A stretch of 47,051 nucleotides of DNA, taken from NCBI GenBank assembly GCA_040878005.1, contig JBBDMW010000072.1, positions 1 to 47,051 of the forward strand. The letters run 5' to 3'. Below are positions 23,235-33,250 of the stretch, in pieces (the first letter of the stretch is position 1; every line of letters starts with the position of its first letter). The notes beneath the pieces are model-generated. The model ran no database searches and was not told where the DNA came from. It was given only the letters and a program-made list of their open reading frames with translations. The position numbers were made by a program, and so were the translations under genes. Origin of the DNA: JBBDMW01 sp040878005 (GTDB taxonomy: Bacteria > Chloroflexota > Dehalococcoidia > Lucifugimonadales > Lucifugimonadaceae).

Positions 23235-24497
23235 ATGGCTGCATCTCTTCCCGAAAAGCCTCGTTTACGCCCTGTTGGCGTAAGGCAGACCCAACGTGAC
23301 GGAACTCACTTTTACGTACTGACCGATCCGCAACGCTTCTCCGAAGAGGGGCTTATGGTGCCGCTGGCGTTTGGACAGTACCTGGCGCTGGCGGATGGCA
23401 CCCGCACGATGGACGAGATAGCCAGGATTGCTGTACAGGAAGGGGCGCCCGCAGTTCCCGCGGGGCCACTGCGGGACTTGTTCGAACAGTTGGACGGTTT
23501 GCTCATGCTTGAGAACGGGGCATTTACAGCAGAGCGATACCGCCGTCTACAGGCTTATCGCGATGCTCCCCATCGGGTTCCTGCCCTGGCCGGACTGTCT
23601 TATCCGGCGAAACCTGAGCAATTGAGGCAAGTACTGGACGCCTACGCATCGCGTAATGTTTCGCCCCAGACAGCACCTGGCGAAAGGTTGGCCGGCATTG
23701 TTTCTCCGCACATTGATTACATGCGCGGCGGCAAGTGCTACGCCCGGGTATGGCGCGATGCGGCGCCGGATCTGAAGGACGTTGAGCTTTTTGTGATTTT
23801 CGGGACCGATCACAATGGCAGCGGGCCACGGCTGACATTGACCCGCCAAAGCTATTCAACGCCGTGGGGGACGCTTCCGACCGACCTGGGGCTTGTCGAA
23901 CGGCTGGCAGAGGCGTTGAGTTCAGACCCAGAGGTTGAGGATCATCCGTTTGCGGACGAGTTCAATCACATTGGCGAGCATTCGATCGAGTTGGCGTCGG
24001 TCTGGCTTCACCATGTGATGGGCAACCGTCGGGTGACAGTTCTGCCAGTGCTCTGCGGTTCGCTGAACGACTACGTCAGCGGTACAGGGGAAGCGGCGGG
24101 TGAGCCCGCCGATTTGCCTCATGTGGCGGAGGCCATGGCAATCCTGAAAGAAGTAGCAGCGGAACGCCGTACCGTCTTCGTCGCCGCCGCAGACCTGGCG
24201 CATGTTGGGCCGGCGTTTGGGGACAGGTCACGGGTGACCCAGGCGGAACGTGAACGGGTGAAGTTAGCTGACCGCTGGCTGTTGGACGCGATTGCCAGGG
24301 GAGACAGGGACGGCTTCCTCGCGTCGGTACGTTCGGTAAAGGATGCCAACCGGGTATGCGGACTGGCGCCGATCTACATGACGTTGTGGGCAACGGGCGA
24401 GACGTGCGGAAAATGGATGGGTTACGCCCAGTGTGCGGCAGACGACGAGAATGGCTCTTTCGTATCCATAGCTGGAGCGGTTTTGTACAGGCCATGA
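23235..24497 (+). CDS. MEMO1-family (AmmeMemoRadiSam system B) protein
   Basis: About 420 residues. The C-terminal 270 residues form the MEMO domain: AGIVSPHIDYMRGG, FVIFGTDHNGSG, FNHIGEHSIELASVWLHHVM, and VFVAAADLAHVGPAFGD with the conserved His residues, then NRVCGLAPIYMTLW. The N-terminal 130 residues are an extra domain that includes PLAFGQYLALADGTRTMDEIARIAV, resembling a small winged or coiled regulatory segment. MEMO relatives are metal-binding proteins of unclear biochemical role. No radical-SAM or AMMECR1 partner is beside it. The ATG at 23235 is chosen over a GTG four codons earlier. Confidence 0.82.
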   Translation: MAASLPEKPRLRPVGVRQTQRDGTHFYVLTDPQRFSEEGLMVPLAFGQYLALADGTRTMDEIARIAVQEGAPAVPAGPLRDLFEQLDGLLMLENGAFTAERYRRLQAYRDAPHRVPALAGLSYPAKPEQLRQVLDAYASRNVSPQTAPGERLAGIVSPHIDYMRGGKCYARVWRDAAPDLKDVELFVIFGTDHNGSGPRLTLTRQSYSTPWGTLPTDLGLVERLAEALSSDPEVEDHPFADEFNHIGEHSIELASVWLHHVMGNRRVTVLPVLCGSLNDYVSGTGEAAGEPADLPHVAEAMAILKEVAAERRTVFVAAADLAHVGPAFGDRSRVTQAERERVKLADRWLLDAIARGDRDGFLASVRSVKDANRVCGLAPIYMTLWATGETCGKWMGYAQCAADDENGSFVSIAGAVLYRP

Positions 24498-24552
24498 TGC
24501 GATTTGCGGGTGCGTGGTTGACTGCAGACCGCGCACCCGCAAACGCGAGGCG

Positions 24553-25257
24553 CTACTGAGTGGAGGCCAGCGCCTCCCTCACCCTGTCGCCATCATCCAC
24601 ATTTACCTTCATGCCGGTGGCCTGGAATATGGCTCGCTCGGCAATATTCGTCGCACGGTCGGCAATGCGCTCCATGTTGTGGGCTGCCCACAGCAGGTAG
24701 GTAGCACGGTCCACGTTGTCCGGGTTCTCCTTCATCAAGGCAAGAAGGTCTTTCTGAACTTGCTCGTACAGAGCATCGACCTTGTCGTCGTCCGGGCCGA
24801 GACTCCGGGCTAGCTTGACGGAGGTCTCAGGGTCCCGTTCAAGGAATGACTCCAGGCTGCGCTTGAGCATGCTTACTGAGAGTTCTCCCATGCGCGGGAT
24901 GTCCACCAGTTCTTTCAGCGGCGGCTCATTGCCCATCAAAAGGCTGATTTTTGCGATGCCCTCGGCATAATCGCCCATGCGCTCGAGCTCGGATGCGATG
25001 AGAAGCACGGCGACTATGCGCCTGAGGTCACCAGCGATGGGCGCCTCACGGCGGATCAGGTCAATGCACGAATTCTCAATGTCGGCTTCCTTGTCGTCTA
25101 TACGGTCATCTTCAATGATCACACGTTTGGATCGTTCAAGATCCCTGGAAGCTAGTGCGCCAAGCGCACTGAAGATGGCGTTTTCTACAAGGCCGCCCAG
25201 CAAGACAACTTCCGCTTCCAAGTGCCCCAGGTCACGGTCAAACTCATCTCTTGCCAC
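24553..25257 (-). CDS. phoU: Phosphate signalling protein PhoU
   Basis: A 234-residue, all-helical protein with two PhoU repeats. Each has the metal-binding E/D-x3-D and ER-x-D patterns (VIIEDDRIDDKEADIE, then LIASELERMGDYAEGIAK, then LLWAAHNMERIADRATNIAER). It links Pst phosphate uptake to the PhoR/PhoB sensor. No pst or phoB genes lie in the window. The start is likely the GTG at 25257, with GGGAG eight bases upstream; open frame extends 12 codons further. Confidence 0.92.
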   Translation of the reverse strand: MARDEFDRDLGHLEAEVVLLGGLVENAIFSALGALASRDLERSKRVIIEDDRIDDKEADIENSCIDLIRREAPIAGDLRRIVAVLLIASELERMGDYAEGIAKISLLMGNEPPLKELVDIPRMGELSVSMLKRSLESFLERDPETSVKLARSLGPDDDKVDALYEQVQKDLLALMKENPDNVDRATYLLWAAHNMERIADRATNIAERAIFQATGMKVNVDDGDRVREALASTQ

Positions 25258-25438
25258 CTTCGCTCTCCCTTCGATTAACAGGGGGTAATTCACCCCGGTT
25301 CTTCACCTAAATCATCAAGCCGCCAATGTCTGACCCATTTCCAATCACACCTGATTTCTGACGTATGTTCCGGTACTGCGCTACCAGGTTCTGACCCAGT
25401 CTACGGGTCTATGCCGATGGATCACATGGATAAAACCC

Positions 25439-25474
25439 AAGGTCACACCGCTCGTAAATTGGCGGTGTGATCTT
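25439..25474 (-). terminator. Terminator after the GH63-like gene
   Basis: AAGGTCACACCGC and GCGGTGTGATCTT pair over 13 positions with one wobble. On the minus strand GGGTTTTATCC follows. It lies about 130 bp beyond the hydrolase stop. I see nothing else in the 25258-25606 gap apart from a likely phoU promoter region without clear boxes. Confidence 0.6.
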
Positions 25475-25606
25475 GTCTGATTCGGAGTCCATTTACAGGT
25501 GACGCCGGTTACTGGTTACGGTACGCGGACGCCAACAGGAGTTGGAAGATGTCACGTTAAACCCGGAAGGTTAACAGATTGCATGGTGGTTGATTATGTC
25601 TAGTCC

Positions 25607-26881
25607 TCACCTGACCATGTCTACAACGACGGTCGCCCAGCCGAACTGGGTCCCTCGCATGCCACGGCCTAAGTTGGGAGAGTAGAACTCCCGGAAACCG
25701 TTCTTGTTCACTGATTCGAGTGATCGGGAAACGATGTGGTCTGCCTCAGCGTTGAAGCCGTGGTGGCGAAGGCCGCGTGCCAGGAACCAGTTCAGGTTCA
25801 TGCAGACCGGGCCGCGCCAGATCAGGGATTCTCCCTCCGGGTCAAACGTGGGCTCTGAAGCGGCGACGCTGGGCACAGGCAGGTGAGTCCAGAATTCATT
25901 CTTGTTGACCAGGTGACGTTCAACTACCGTAGCCACGCGCTCACGAGGTGTGTCCTGGAGGATTACCGGGAATAAAGATGGGGCCGTAAGGAGTGTGATG
26001 GGCCGCCTGTCCTTGCCCCACAGGTAAACATACTGTCCGCGCTCCTGGTCCCAGCAATGCTCGTTCAGTGATGCCTCCACCCTGGCGGCACGGGCGTCTG
26101 CTGCCAGCGAAGCAGTTTCGTCCCCTGCTGCGAGGTGCAGGCGCGCCAACGAACGCAGGCCGTCCGCGTAGATGGCGTTGACCATGGGTTCTATGACCAC
26201 GAACCGGTCACGGCGCACGATGGTGCGGAAATCGAAGTTGCCTCCGCGCAGCATGTTGAACCAATCGAGCTTTCTGAGCGCGAGCAGTACTTTCATGCGG
26301 GAAGGGTTGCTGAGCCCGAGGGGCTCATCGAAGGCAGGCGAATTGTCTAGTCCGCTTTCCCACGGAGAAATGATGGATATGAGGCCATCGCCAGCGGCAT
26401 CACGTTCCCTGGCCAGCCAATCGTAGTACGCCTGCGCCTTTGGGAGCATTTCCGTTAGGAAGCTCTGGTCGCCAGAGTGCGCATGAACCGCTTCTATGGC
26501 CTGTGCGAGTAGGGGCGGCTGGATCATCGCGGAGTGCCTGCGTCTCCATTCTCCCAGCCGTCCCTGCATAAATACTGCGCTCATTACCGCGCCGGACCAG
26601 CCCCAGTAGGTGATGTGGCCGATGAAACCATCTTTCCGTTGCGGAGCGATGAGGTCACGAAGTTCCTTCTTCGCCATCTCCGTGTCGAGCCTGGAAAGTG
26701 CAACGGCATGGAAGCAGGCGTCCCAGAACCACTGCCAGATGTAACGGCCGGGAGAAGGAGCTGAGTAGGCATAGTGGCGTTTGTAGAAGCGGTCATACCC
26801 GCTGCGCACGTTGCCGCGCAGCCGTTCGAGTGCCCGTTCTTCGAGAGTCGATGAGTCAATATCGGACGAGTTCTGTGACAT
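25607..26881 (-). CDS. GH63-like glycoside hydrolase (glucosyl/mannosylglycerate hydrolase-like)
   Basis: About 424 residues in an (alpha/alpha)6-barrel pattern. RYIWQWFWDACFHAVALSRLD, GFIGHITYWGW and SPWESGLDNSPAFDEPLG are phrases of the GH63 group that includes mannosylglycerate hydrolase and glucosylglycerate hydrolase; the Asp in ESGLDNSP would be the acid and the Glu in GFREFYSP the base. Substrates of that group are compatible solutes, which fits the ectoine/betaine context, but the substrate is inferred. Start: the ATG at 26881 lies directly at the predicted transcription start of a promoter, so the mRNA may be leaderless. Confidence 0.75.
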   Translation of the reverse strand: MSQNSSDIDSSTLEERALERLRGNVRSGYDRFYKRHYAYSAPSPGRYIWQWFWDACFHAVALSRLDTEMAKKELRDLIAPQRKDGFIGHITYWGWSGAVMSAVFMQGRLGEWRRRHSAMIQPPLLAQAIEAVHAHSGDQSFLTEMLPKAQAYYDWLARERDAAGDGLISIISPWESGLDNSPAFDEPLGLSNPSRMKVLLALRKLDWFNMLRGGNFDFRTIVRRDRFVVIEPMVNAIYADGLRSLARLHLAAGDETASLAADARAARVEASLNEHCWDQERGQYVYLWGKDRRPITLLTAPSLFPVILQDTPRERVATVVERHLVNKNEFWTHLPVPSVAASEPTFDPEGESLIWRGPVCMNLNWFLARGLRHHGFNAEADHIVSRSLESVNKNGFREFYSPNLGRGMRGTQFGWATVVVDMVR

Positions 26882-26888
26882 GAGGCGG

Positions 26889-26917
26889 AGTTTATGCGGA
26901 CTGTTGTCAGCGGTCAA
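26889..26917 (-). promoter_or_regulatory. Promoter giving a leaderless GH63-like mRNA
   Basis: On the minus strand TTGACC (26917-26912), a 17-bp spacer, TAAACT (26894-26889), then seven bases to the ATG at 26881. Transcription would start at or next to the A of the start codon. Confidence 0.55.
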
Positions 26918-26961
26918 AGTGAAAATTGATGCCCAATGCTAAACTTAAAGGTGGCCTGAAT

Positions 26962-28161
26962 ATGAGTTGCGGCCAGCAGCCGCCTGCGAATCCCATGACA
27001 CTCTCTGTATCCAACGAAACAACTTCATCCACAAGCCAGGACAGGCTGCCCTCCATCCTGGACCTCTCTGAGAACGATCTCAGCAAGCTTTTCGCCGAGT
27101 TGGGCGAACCGCGCTTCAGGATCAAGCAGCTTTGGAGAGCGCTATACCACGAGGGCCTGCAGTCTTTCGATGAGATGACAACGCTCTCGAAGGCACTACG
27201 CACCAAGCTTGCTGAACGATTCTCAGTCAGCCCCCTGACTCCGGCAGTGTCCATGCGTTCGGAGGACGGCTCAACCGACAAGGTGCTGTTCCGGTTGCAT
27301 GATGGCGAAATGATCGAGACGGTCCTGATGCGTTATGAGCCAGACGGTCACCGCAGGCGACGCAAGACCGTATGCGTCTCGACGCAGGCAGGGTGTGCCC
27401 TGGGTTGTACTTTCTGTGCGACGGGACAGCAAGGCTTCGTGCGGCAACTTAGCGTCGGGGAGATTGTCGGGCAGGTGCTGCACATGCAGCGCGTGGCCAG
27501 GGCAGAGGATGCCGCGGAAATTGCCGCCGGTGAACGGGATAAGGCCGAGACACAGGGTGTCACCAACCTTGTCTTCATGGGCATGGGTGAGCCACTGGCT
27601 AACTATGACAACACCATGGCGGCGATACGTGTGCTCAATGACCCGAATGGAGTCGGAATCGGTGCACGCCACATCACTGTTTCCACAGTGGGGCTCGTTC
27701 CGCAAATCCTGAAGCTGGCGAACGAGGACCTGCAGATCAACCTGGCGGTGTCACTGCATGCTCCAGACGATGAGACTCGGTCTGAGACTATGCCCATCAA
27801 CAAGCGATATCCCATCGCGACACTGGTGGACGCCTGCCGAAAGTACGTAGAGAAGACCAACCGCCGCATCTTCTTTGAGTATGTGTTGCTTGAGGGTCAG
27901 AATGACACTATGGAGCACGCGATCAGGTTGGGGCGCCTGCTTGAAGGCCTGCTGTGCCACGTGAACCTTATCCCGGTGAACCCAACCACCGGCGGACCGT
28001 ACCGGAGGCCTGACCCCAGGCGCTCCTCCGCTTTCAAGGAAGAACTCGCAAAAATGGGAGTGCCGTCCACCGTGCGGATGGAAAAAGGCATCGACATCAA
28101 CGCTGGCTGCGGTCAACTCAGGGCGCGCGTGCTGGAAGAGGCTGCGTCTCCGCAAAGCTGA
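26962..28161 (+). CDS. rlmN: 23S rRNA (adenine-2503-C2)/tRNA methyltransferase RlmN
   Basis: A 399-residue radical-SAM methylase. The cluster-binding motif is in GCALGCTFCATGQQGF (C-x3-C-x2-C). VFMGMGEPLANYDNTMAAI, ITVSTVGLVPQI and NLAVSLHAPDDETR are RlmN/Cfr signatures, and the second catalytic Cys is in KGIDINAGCGQL near the C-terminus. AGGTGG lies seven bases before the ATG at 26962; open frame reaches back to 26926. It is divergent from the GH63-like gene with a very short gap. Confidence 0.96.
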   Translation: MSCGQQPPANPMTLSVSNETTSSTSQDRLPSILDLSENDLSKLFAELGEPRFRIKQLWRALYHEGLQSFDEMTTLSKALRTKLAERFSVSPLTPAVSMRSEDGSTDKVLFRLHDGEMIETVLMRYEPDGHRRRRKTVCVSTQAGCALGCTFCATGQQGFVRQLSVGEIVGQVLHMQRVARAEDAAEIAAGERDKAETQGVTNLVFMGMGEPLANYDNTMAAIRVLNDPNGVGIGARHITVSTVGLVPQILKLANEDLQINLAVSLHAPDDETRSETMPINKRYPIATLVDACRKYVEKTNRRIFFEYVLLEGQNDTMEHAIRLGRLLEGLLCHVNLIPVNPTTGGPYRRPDPRRSSAFKEELAKMGVPSTVRMEKGIDINAGCGQLRARVLEEAASPQS

Positions 28162-28253
28162 TTCGCCAGGCTGTGCCACGGCCATAAGTCCTGCCAGTTG
28201 CCGGGGATGTGGCGCGTACCTGTTTCTGTCACCACTATCCTCAGCGAGCGCAC

Positions 28254-28281
28254 TTGACTTGCGACACGGCCCCCCCATACT
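28254..28281 (+). promoter_or_regulatory. Candidate promoter for the archaellin gene
   Basis: TTGACT (28254-28259), a 16-bp spacer and CATACT (28276-28281). If used, the leader to the ATG at 28602 is over 300 nt. Confidence 0.4.
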
Positions 28282-28332
28282 CATTTGACTTCTGGCGAAG
28301 TGTCCCTGCGTGGTTTCCAGCACCTTCTGTGG

Positions 28333-28540
28333 GTGCAGGTTTTGGGCAGAAGGCCGGGTTGCTGCCCGTAGTTTCCACGACGCAGTCTGGGTACCTCCCC
28401 TCCAGCATGGTGTGAACCTGCACAGTCCTGAAACTGGAGGCTCGGGCCCATCTCGCCAGGGCAGGCCTATAGCCCAAGTTTCCATGAATTCGATGGACGA
28501 TGTGGGTTGGCAGCATTCCGGCGGGGGACCCGTTAGCCGG
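28333..28540 (+). promoter_or_regulatory. Potentially structured 5' leader of the archaellin gene
   Basis: The 440-bp gap 28162-28601 holds nested inverted repeats. GTGCAGGTT (28333-28341) pairs with AACCTGCAC (28415-28423) and encloses GGGCAG/CTGCCC. Then GAAACT (28430-28435) pairs with AGTTTC (28477-28482), and CCGGC (28518-28522) pairs with GCCGG (28536-28540). No known riboswitch class is recognised. Confidence 0.4.
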
Positions 28541-28601
28541 GCATGTTGCCGTGGTTCATATAAGTTCGTGAGACTCGTGACAGGGGCGACTGGGGGTAGC
28601 G

Positions 28602-29312
28602 ATGCAACAAAAAACGGGCGTCCGTGGCCAGCGAGGTATCACGGGCCTTGAGACGGCGATAGTGCTCATCGCATTCGTGGTGGTCGCTTCTGTATTCGCA
28701 TTTACAATTCTTTCGGCTGGCGTCTTCTCTGCGGAGGCCAACAAGCAGACGATCCATGCGGGGCTGAGCGAGACGAGGACGCTGCTCAGGCAGCACAGCT
28801 CCACGTTTGCCTATGCAGGCAGGCTGAACACCACCGACGTGGTGTTCAAGGTGACGTTCATCGTCTCCAACTCGCTTGCAGGCGAGCCGATAGACCTTAC
28901 GCCGCCGTACACCGCTGATGACACCGGCACGGACCCGGACTTCGACCCGACTGCCTCGCCAGGCACGATCATCTCCTACTCGGATGAGAACCAGCGGCTG
29001 CTGGATGTGCCGTGGACGGTCAGGTTCATAGGCAACCACAACGGCGACCGGCTGCTCGAGGACGGGGAGAAGGCTGAGATCACGTTGTGGCTCATGGACC
29101 GGGACATGTCTCTGCTGTCCACGCAGGACGACTCAGTGATGTACATGGACGGGGTCGCCGGTGGCGGTGGAGAGGGCGGCATCGATGCGAACGGCACGCT
29201 CATAGTGAAGAGCACCAGGTTCACACTTGAGGTGACGCCGGAGAAGGGCGCTGCGCTGACCGTGCAGCGGACGATTCCACCGGGGCTGAGGCAGGTTATG
29301 AACCTGCGGTGA
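28602..29312 (+). CDS. Archaellin-like (archaeal-type) flagellin
   Basis: A 236-residue protein. The N-terminus has a basic leader and class III (prepilin-type) cleavage site followed by the archaellin hydrophobic helix: QRGITGLETAIVLIAFVVVA, where G-ITGLETAIV matches the archaeal flagellin consensus. The rest is a beta-rich outer domain (VVFKVTFIVSNS, then EKAEITLWLMDRD, then RFTLEVTPEKGAALTVQRTIP), as in archaellins. It would be processed by an FlaK/PibD-like peptidase and assembled into a filament. No other archaellum gene lies in the window. GGGGGT precedes the ATG. Confidence 0.8.
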   Translation: MQQKTGVRGQRGITGLETAIVLIAFVVVASVFAFTILSAGVFSAEANKQTIHAGLSETRTLLRQHSSTFAYAGRLNTTDVVFKVTFIVSNSLAGEPIDLTPPYTADDTGTDPDFDPTASPGTIISYSDENQRLLDVPWTVRFIGNHNGDRLLEDGEKAEITLWLMDRDMSLLSTQDDSVMYMDGVAGGGGEGGIDANGTLIVKSTRFTLEVTPEKGAALTVQRTIPPGLRQVMNLR

Positions 29313-29436
29313 CGGAGCGGTTTATTTTGGCGTCCGTGTAACCCGGCCGGTCAGCACGAGACGCTCCGGCCACCGGGCCACCCCAGTGGCGCAACCAGTC
29401 CCCCCAGTGTTGAGCTGGTGGGGCGGCCCCATCTGT

Positions 29437-29474
29437 GAAGCGCCCTCCTGCGATGGGAGGGCGCTTCCTTTTCT
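29437..29474 (+). terminator. Rho-independent terminator after the archaellin gene
   Basis: GAAGCGCCCTCC and GGAGGGCGCTTC form a perfect 12-bp stem, followed by CTTTTCT. Confidence 0.88.
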
Positions 29475-29509
29475 CACCGTTTTCTATGCGGCCGGTCCGC
29501 CGCATAGAT

Positions 29510-30280
29510 CTAGTTTGCTCGTTGAACGGGCACGCCGTTCATAAGGCCCGCGTCATACATCTGGTTCCAGTTGTCCAGGAAGGTCTGATTCCACTCATCG
29601 GTCAACTTGTTCTTCATCATGTCCCTGAACACCGGCCAGAACACAATAATCCCGTCTGCGCCATCACGAAGGGCTGCGTGGGCAGTGTCCACCGTCCGTA
29701 CGAGCGCTGCAGTGATGAACGGCCGTTGCGCCCAGCCGTCAAACATAGTCCGGCACTCGCGGATAAGCTTCGTCGGGTCGCCACTGACGTCCCTGTAGGG
29801 TTCACAGAATGGCAGGACATGAGTTGCACCCGCCTGTGCAACAGCGGCTGCCTGCGCCAGCGTGAAGGTGGTGGTGCAGAATGTCTCGACGCCAGCCTTC
29901 GATAGTTCTCTGAAGGCGCCCAGGCCGTGGACGGTGCACGGAATCTTCAGGATGACCTGGTCTGACATCCTGGTGAAGACTTCGCCTACGTCAAGCAACT
30001 CCTGCGTAGAGTGACCGTCGATTTCAATGACGACTGGCAGGTCAGTGATGTCCAGGTAGCGTTTGGTCACTTCGGTAACCTGGCCATACTTTTTGACCAT
30101 GTCGTTGAGCACGACTGTGTTTGTGACTATGCCGGCGGCGCCGAGAGGCAGCCAGTCTTTGAGGTCCTCCGGGTCGCCAGCAAGCCAGATGGCAGGCCCA
30201 CGGCCTTCAAGCCGGGCCTTTGCGGCGGATCCGGGCGATTCCGCCACACCGTTGACTGAGATGTGCCCCGTGGTTGTCAT
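29510..30280 (-). CDS. Transaldolase-like / fructose-6-phosphate-aldolase-type protein
   Basis: A 256-residue class I aldolase of the TalC/FSA group. The Schiff-base Lys is in QVILKIPCTVHGL, and flanking phrases (GIVTNTVVLND, IEIDG, GVETFCTTTFTLAQAAAVAQAGATHVLPF) follow the transaldolase-barrel order. It is slightly longer than FSA (about 220). GGGAGG lies five bases before the ATG at 30280. It is convergent with the archaellin gene. The substrate is not determined. Confidence 0.78.
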   Translation of the reverse strand: MTTTGHISVNGVAESPGSAAKARLEGRGPAIWLAGDPEDLKDWLPLGAAGIVTNTVVLNDMVKKYGQVTEVTKRYLDITDLPVVIEIDGHSTQELLDVGEVFTRMSDQVILKIPCTVHGLGAFRELSKAGVETFCTTTFTLAQAAAVAQAGATHVLPFCEPYRDVSGDPTKLIRECRTMFDGWAQRPFITAALVRTVDTAHAALRDGADGIIVFWPVFRDMMKNKLTDEWNQTFLDNWNQMYDAGLMNGVPVQRAN

Positions 30281-30403
30281 GTCCGCCTCCCTTGTATGCA
30301 TTGCGCTGGGTCGTATCGCCTTTTGCGCAAGTCATTTTGTGAGCGTGGAGCCCATGCCGGTTGCAGAGCCGAAGTTTACTGGTTTTCAGGCGCGTGCGCC
30401 GAT

Positions 30404-30431
30404 ATGTGTGAGTCGTCATGTGTGAGTCGTC
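30404..30431 (+). repeat. Exact 14-bp tandem duplication
   Basis: ATGTGTGAGTCGTC occurs twice head to tail, at 30404-30417 and 30418-30431, in the short gap between the transaldolase-like and chromate-transporter genes. Confidence 0.9.
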
Positions 30432-30447
30432 GCTGTGCGTCCTGCAA

Positions 30448-31683
<1,236 letters not shown>

Positions 31684-31833
31684 TGAATGCCCTATCCGCC
31701 GGTAGTCGCCACCTGGTGAGAAGGCTGGTGGCCCGGCGGGTCAGGATAGCACTCGGAGGTGGAAATCTCCTTTCCCTTCGAGTGCTGCCAGGATTACGTC
31801 TCGCTATCACGCGAGTTGCAGGAGCCGAAGATT

Positions 31834-32154
31834 CTAGCGGCCTCGGCCGCCTGCGCCTTTGCCATTGTTCGGCCCGACACTGGCTGGCGGTCCGCCGGGT
31901 GAGCTTCCCCCTGTTGGCGGTCCGCTTTCACCGCCGTCTCCGTCATCACACCCGGAATCCATTTCGTTGATGGCGGTTGCAATGTCATTTGCCAGGGCAA
32001 AGTCGTTGTGTGTAGAAGCCGGGTTCAGCAGGATCGCCTCAACCTGTGCCATGGCATCCGCGAAAGCCTGGCCGGTCGGGACGGTCAGATCCCAGGCCAC
32101 TGCACCACTGGCCAAGTTGAGCCATGCTGCAAGAGCCTGCTTGGCTGCCGGCTT
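31834..32154 (-). pseudogene. Probable C-terminal fragment of a secreted protein
   Basis: An open frame of about 107 codons without ATG or GTG near its beginning; a stop lies just upstream (32157-32155) and the only usable start is TTG at 32115. The sequence KQALAAWLNLASGAVAW, then FADAMAQVEAILLN and NDFALANDIATAINEMDSGC resembles the C-terminal domain of large secreted cell-surface proteins. A Gly/Pro/Ser-rich tail follows. It is either a small gene or a remnant; I favour the remnant. The flanking gaps (31684-31833 and 32158-32297) hold an imperfect hairpin AGCACTCG/CGAGTGCT near 31752-31787 and nothing else recognised. Confidence 0.4.
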
Positions 32155-32297
32155 TTAGCGGCCGCCACAGGACGAGTCAACCGGTCGTTGGCGTCGTGCA
32201 GTAAAGATGCGGCTCTGGCTGAAGCTACGGACGCTGTCAGTATGCGGGCAGTACGCCAGCAGACCTGCCAGTTGAGAGGAGATATGCCCGGCTGGTT

Positions 32298-33152
32298 CTA
32301 ACCAGGCACGGCAGGAATGGCCAGGACTGGATGAGACTGCGACCGCACGACGCGATCAGTCGTAGAGCCGAGCAGAACATTAGGCTTTCCGGACATGCCG
32401 CGGGTGGTCAGGACGATTATTGAACCGGGGCGGGCGTCAGCTGCAGCAAGAAGCTCCTGTTCCGGCGGCCGGGTTCCAACGTGAGTGACTATGTTCAGTT
32501 TGTGAACTGCCAACTCTGCCGCAACGTCTTGCAGGTATCGTTCTGCGTGATCGTCCACCGTGCCGTAGTAACGGACTGCCCCGCCAAGGGGATCGGGTGG
32601 CGCTGCGGCGCGTACCAACACCAGATCACTGCGGAAGGTCTTTGCGAAACCTACGGCAGGGCGCAGGGACAGCGATGCCAGGTCCGAACCATCAAGCCCG
32701 ACGATTATCGACTGCGGGGAAATCCAATTGCTGTTCTCCGCCCGAAGCAGGAGCAGCGGGCGACGGCTGTTTTGCAGCACGCGGTGCGCGGTGCTGCCAA
32801 TCAGGTCTTTCCTGCCGCCAGGGCGGCCGTGGGCCGTCATGGCGATAATATCGGCGTCATATTCCTCAGCCACCGCTGTGATGCCGGATGACGGTGTGGC
32901 GCGTTCCACAGCGGTCGCCACCCCCATGCCGCGGCCGCGGAAGTGCCCGGCCACGTCATCCAGGTATTCTTCGGCCGCGGCCACCGCATCGCCGCCGGCA
33001 GACTTTGTCACGGCACGAAAGAGAATGAGGCGGGCGTCCAACTGCCGTGCCATCCCCTCCACGTACGGGAGTATGGCTTCGCTCGGAGAAGCACCATCGA
33101 GGGGGACCAGGATCTTGGCGGGTGCTTCAAGGGCTTCCGGATCTTGTGGCAC
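32298..33152 (-). CDS. Tandem-domain universal stress protein
   Basis: A 284-residue protein with two UspA folds. Domain 1 starts KILVPLDGASPSEAIL and ends MTAHGRPGGRKDLIGSTAHRVLQNSRRPLLLLR; domain 2 starts SIIVGLDGSDLASLSL and ends TTRGMSGKPNVLLGSTTDRVVRSQSHPVLAIP. Both ends keep the G-x2-G-x9-G(S/T) ATP-binding pattern. The GTG at 33152 is preferred, with AAGG upstream; a longer open frame to 33335 enters the intergenic region. It lies 98 bp downstream of the large oxidoreductase on the same strand. Confidence 0.88.
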   Translation of the reverse strand: MPQDPEALEAPAKILVPLDGASPSEAILPYVEGMARQLDARLILFRAVTKSAGGDAVAAAEEYLDDVAGHFRGRGMGVATAVERATPSSGITAVAEEYDADIIAMTAHGRPGGRKDLIGSTAHRVLQNSRRPLLLLRAENSNWISPQSIIVGLDGSDLASLSLRPAVGFAKTFRSDLVLVRAAAPPDPLGGAVRYYGTVDDHAERYLQDVAAELAVHKLNIVTHVGTRPPEQELLAAADARPGSIIVLTTRGMSGKPNVLLGSTTDRVVRSQSHPVLAIPAVPG

Positions 33153-33250
33153 GCTTGCGGCCTTTCGTTCCCCATGTATGGGGACTCGAGTGAATGATTG
33201 GCTATGAGGATACGGGACAGTGCGGCGGCGCTGCGAGCAAGAGGGACACT

